From: Chamaecyparis obtusa
Taxonomy: Eukaryota > Streptophyta > Pinopsida > Cupressales > Cupressaceae
Direction: 5' to 3'
NCBI GenBank assembly: GCA_027943335.1
Contig: BSBK01000765.1
Span: 379,001-443,000, forward strand
DNA: 64,000 nucleotides
The position numbers and the translations under genes were made by a program. Within the stretch, counting starts at the first letter, position 1; every line of letters begins with the position of its first letter. The notes beneath the pieces are model-generated. The model was not told the origin of the DNA. It did not search any database and was given only the letters and a program-made list of their open reading frames with translations. Below, one piece after another: positions 60,716-64,000 of this stretch.

Positions 60716-61325
60716 TTTGTCGTAGGCCTAAAACTATAGGCACCGATTGAGTGGAAGATATTTTTCTCCTTTTTAAAATTTTTGTATGTATAGTTGCAAT
60801 TTTATTAACAAAATATATTTGCAAAATTCATTTTTTTGTCACTTCATTGGCTAATAACTTTTAGGGACAAGGTTCCTTATAAGGTAGATTTTTTTATGAG
60901 TACAAAAATGAAGGTGCTTTATAAGGTAGAATTTTTTATTTATTATTATGTTATTATGCAAAACATATTTTTTTATTTGTATTTTAAAAGTATATTTTAT
61001 TAAGAAAATTTAATATGAATGCAATATTTTATTGAGCTATTTAATCAATGCAAATACATTATAATTATTACTTAATAAATTATATTTTATATCATATATT
61101 ATATGAATAGTAATATTTATAATATTAAATTATCTTTCTATTATATTATACTATATTTATATCATTACTAAATTAAAATAAAATAGTCTAAGGTTTTAAT
61201 TTAATACCAATTATATTATATTTTATACTATATTATACTATATTATATTTATATTATTAATTAAATACATTTTTATTTTGTTATTTATGGAATTATATTA
61301 GATTATAATAATAGCATACTTTAAT
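60716..61325. repeat. AT-rich repeat
   Basis: Third copy of the segment at 3971-4498 and 41031-41640. Non-coding. Confidence 0.65.
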
Positions 61326-62634
61326 TCCACCCTCCATGGGGAACGATAGATATTGTGAAATCTCTTCCACAATGATAAATCTCTTGCCTTAACCCAAGGT
61401 TGTTCTGCTAGACATTGGCATAATAAGAGTATTAAATGTATTATGGACATTCTGGAGAACAACAACCTTATTAGTTGGGAAATTTTTAGTAACAACTACG
61501 GTCTTCCTGATTATCACAAAAGAACTTACAACATGATTAAGAATTCCCGTGCTCCCCTTAACCTTCCCCGCAATACTAATGTGGACTCCCATATGTACCT
61601 CTCCTTTCACTAGAATGATGGATCCATCCTCCCTGAAGATAAAGATAAAGACATCTATAGGCTTCTCAATCATGAAGCTTCGATTACTGATCACATCAAT
61701 TCCCTTTGGTATGCTGACACTAGTCCCTTTGACTGGCAGAAAACTTTTGAAAAGTTCTGGAAATCTTCTATCCCCCCAAAAATTAAGTGTTTTAGATGGC
61801 ATCTCATGCTTAATAGATTGCCTATTAGAAGCCATCTTGTTGACTATGATACTTTCCTATTCTCTAGGATGCTTGAGACTATGAGACATATTTCCTTTGA
61901 CTATATTTTTGCAAGGGAAGTTTGGTTGATGTTTGGAATATCTCTTACTGAACATGTTTGTACTCTTGATATTATTATTGGATTTATACATGGTCTCAAA
62001 AAAGATGCTAATCTATTCTGGAAAATCCTTTCTTCTTTCATCCTTTGGTTTATATAGAAGTATAAAAATGAGGATAAATTTCAAGGCAATGGGAGAGCTC
62101 TTACTGGTTTTCTTAGAAAACTAAATCGTTTTAAAATTATTTAACAGATTTTCTTTGTGATGAAATTGGAAAGGGAAAAACTACTAAGGTTCCTCAAAGA
62201 TGGACACGCCACTATGTTCATCTACAAAATGAAATATGGCTTTGAATGAGATAGTATTGCGGAGAACTAGACGGTCTTTGATGATGTGCTCAAGAAGTTG
62301 ATTAAGGAAATCAAGGATAATAGAGGTCTATATTTTGACAAGCTCGAGATGTTTACCCATATTATGGAAAGAAAGAAGGTGGTCTAGATGGAGGGCGCTC
62401 AAGGGTGGACCTCCTAGGTTGACAAATATGATGATATTCTTCCATAACAATACTGCTTCTCGTTGGCTCCTTTTTTGTGATCATACTCTTGAAAACTATT
62501 ATATACTTTGATAATTTTGTACTCTATTGTAATGTTTTGATTAGTTGTGCTACTTTGGTGGGTTGAGGCCCAGCCTCTCCCTTCCTCGCTTTGTAAATAT
62601 CTTTTTTGATCCCTTGGTTATTAATATAAAAAAA
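61326..62634 (+). pseudogene. LINE ORF2 tail and 3' end, copy 3 (most complete)
   Basis: It extends the two shorter copies by ~780 bases. After the PPKIKCFRW...NRLPIRS segment it continues with an ETMRHISFDYIFAREVW run, matching the second half of the zf-RVT domain with its Cys lost, and FILWFI-stop-KYKNEDKFQ, matching the WxxWKxRN segment of LINE C-termini. The 3' end GGTTGAGGCCCAGCCTCTC...TTGTAAATATC and a final A-rich run at about 62628 are typical of plant L1-type LINEs. Several stops make it dead. At this locus it sits between TTTAATTC and ATTCTAC; the related sites at 5833 and 44339 have the empty TTTAATTCTAATTATTCTAC. Confidence 0.75.
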
Positions 62635-62807
62635 TTATTCTACGTGATATATTATATTATTTTATCAATAAATTGATAAATTATTTTTCCTATTAATTTT
62701 AAATTATAAATATATGAATAATTATTAAATTATATTATTTATTTTCTTAAAATTATTAATTTATTTTTATATTATATTTTTATTAATGTATGAATAATTA
62801 TTGGGTA
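62635..62807. repeat. AT-rich repeat after the LINE
   Basis: Follows 5845-6010. Homology to the other units ends at about 62807. Confidence 0.6.
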
Positions 62808-64000
62808 AAAGTATAAACCTCTGTCACACTTTTATAAAGGAAAAGGATGACAACATGCAAATTTTTCAACTTTAACGACATAAAAGTGGCATTTGTGTTT
62901 AGAATTTGAAGATGATGTAAACTAATGAAACATGTAAAATTTGATGAAATTTATGCTTATAATTTTTAAAAAAAAATTATAACAAAAATTGATATAGTTT
63001 TTTAAATTTTAAAGTCTATTTTTTTATTGCTGAAATATGCTGAAAATCTAGGGTCTAGTTCGTGTTAACAAACTATATGCAAATAATATTTTTTTCCTTT
63101 GATTCCATAATATGTTTTAGATGACATGTATAGCTACTAAGTAAAAAAAGAAAGATTGGAAGCGGACTCTCTCCTCTAGTGTTAAATATTAATTTTTAAT
63201 TTTGCTAACATGATTTGTGATTTTTAATATTTTTCGAATGAGCATGTTCTTAAATTTTAAAATACTTGAAGTATTTTCAACTTATAATATATTATATGAA
63301 ATCAAAACATGATAAAAATTACATGACCATAATCTTGACTCTGAGCTCTACAAAATGGTATTTTTAGATTTTATAGAAAGGTAAATTTTGACAGACAATT
63401 CAGGTCCAGAAGTGAGAACTTCTGAGAGCCACCCTTTTTTGCTTACTTGGATGCCAAATAGGATTCCACATAGGTCCGGTCAAACAAAGTACAGCCAGAA
63501 GGGGTCCGGCCAGACCCCTTCTAGATGGACCCGGTTCAACTAGACCAGAAGGCGACCAAACACAGTCCTGTGCATGACCAAGCCCCTAAAATCTGAATTT
63601 TAACAATGCGGCCATTTTTTAAATAAAATTAGTTTTTTTTTTATAGATTTTTAATAGTTTTTTTAAATTTATAAATTATTTTAATTTTATTTGTAAGAGT
63701 TAAGTGATTTTTAATAGTTTTTTGAAATTTATTAATGATTTTTATTTTATATTTGGATATTGCATGCCAAGTCTTGATTTAGTGTTTTCAAGTTAAGTGA
63801 TCCTTTTCTATTTTTCACAGGGCAATTTACCTGTTTATGGTGTTGCATGCATTGAAACCCTTATTTAGTTTTCTTTATTAAGAGGATTTTGGCTAGTATT
63901 CGATATACAGGTTTATAGATTTTGTCTTTGAGATTAAATTGGAGGATTGTGAAAGCTTTGGGAAATTTCAGAGTTGTTGGATTGTTCTTTGCATGGTTTA
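62808..64000. other. Unique region, no gene seen
   Basis: It has no counterpart elsewhere in the window and no frame of useful length. It includes a GC-richer patch (63470-63560) with CCGG words and a perfect hairpin. Confidence 0.55.
63497..63522. repeat. Perfect 10-bp hairpin
   Basis: AGAAGGGGTC, a six-base loop, then GACCCCTTCT. It is in a CCGG-rich patch unlike its AT-rich surroundings. Confidence 0.75.

Noticed and set aside
1..64000. tRNA, rRNA or other structured RNA genes
   Set aside because: No cloverleaf arms, A/B-box pairs or rRNA core motifs were noticed on either strand by eye.

Overview
The window is nuclear DNA of a land plant with a repeat-rich genome. It is AT-rich and has spliced genes with GT/AG introns. 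It also holds non-autonomous LTR retrotransposons with ~4 kb LTRs, several dead LINE tails and a CACTA-like terminus. A gymnosperm or another large-genome plant is plausible, but nothing here fixes the species. There are no bacterial, organellar, rRNA, tRNA or CRISPR features. Almost every short open frame is a chance ORF inside a repeat.

Only one host gene looks intact. It is a three-exon, minus-strand gene at 59043-59701 (163 aa) resembling the EULS (Euonymus-lectin-type, beta-trefoil) family. It has a TATA box upstream and AATAAA signals downstream. Broken copies of the same gene lie at 1210-1303, 3419-3486, 36602-36816, 38529-38622 and 39763-40070, and a piece of its 5' flank is at 20769-21335. 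They show a tandem array of lectin loci. Two of the loci held two adjacent gene copies (here called X and Y). X carries a 1.7 kb solo LTR in its second intron.

The lectin loci are separated by a long unit that is present twice. Its order is: lectin 5' flank, AT-rich DNA with a truncated LINE, a dispersed/tandem 1.8 kb repeat ('R unit'), retrotransposon A, more R units, a CACTA-like end, retrotransposon B, and the lectin 3' flank. Unit 1 runs from about 3.4 to 36 kb. Unit 2 runs from about 40 to 58 kb and is shorter because a ~16.4 kb deletion fused the LTR of element A to the LTR of element B at about 48370. A third unit starts at about 59.7 kb and loses homology at about 62.8 kb.

Element A (7326-19118, target-site duplication GGCCC) has 4.4 kb LTRs and codes only for a decayed Gag with an acidic tail. 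Element B (24716-34934, target-site duplication GTTAT) has 3.9 kb LTRs and one 707-codon acidic, coiled-coil-rich frame of unknown function. Neither has any visible protease, reverse transcriptase or integrase. The B frame has the same length in both units and is broken only by point stops, several of which are TAG in one copy and CAG in the other. This is what decay by cytosine deamination at CHG sites would produce.

The genes do not form a pathway. The story is of a small lectin gene family repeatedly duplicated, broken and recombined together with the transposons around it.
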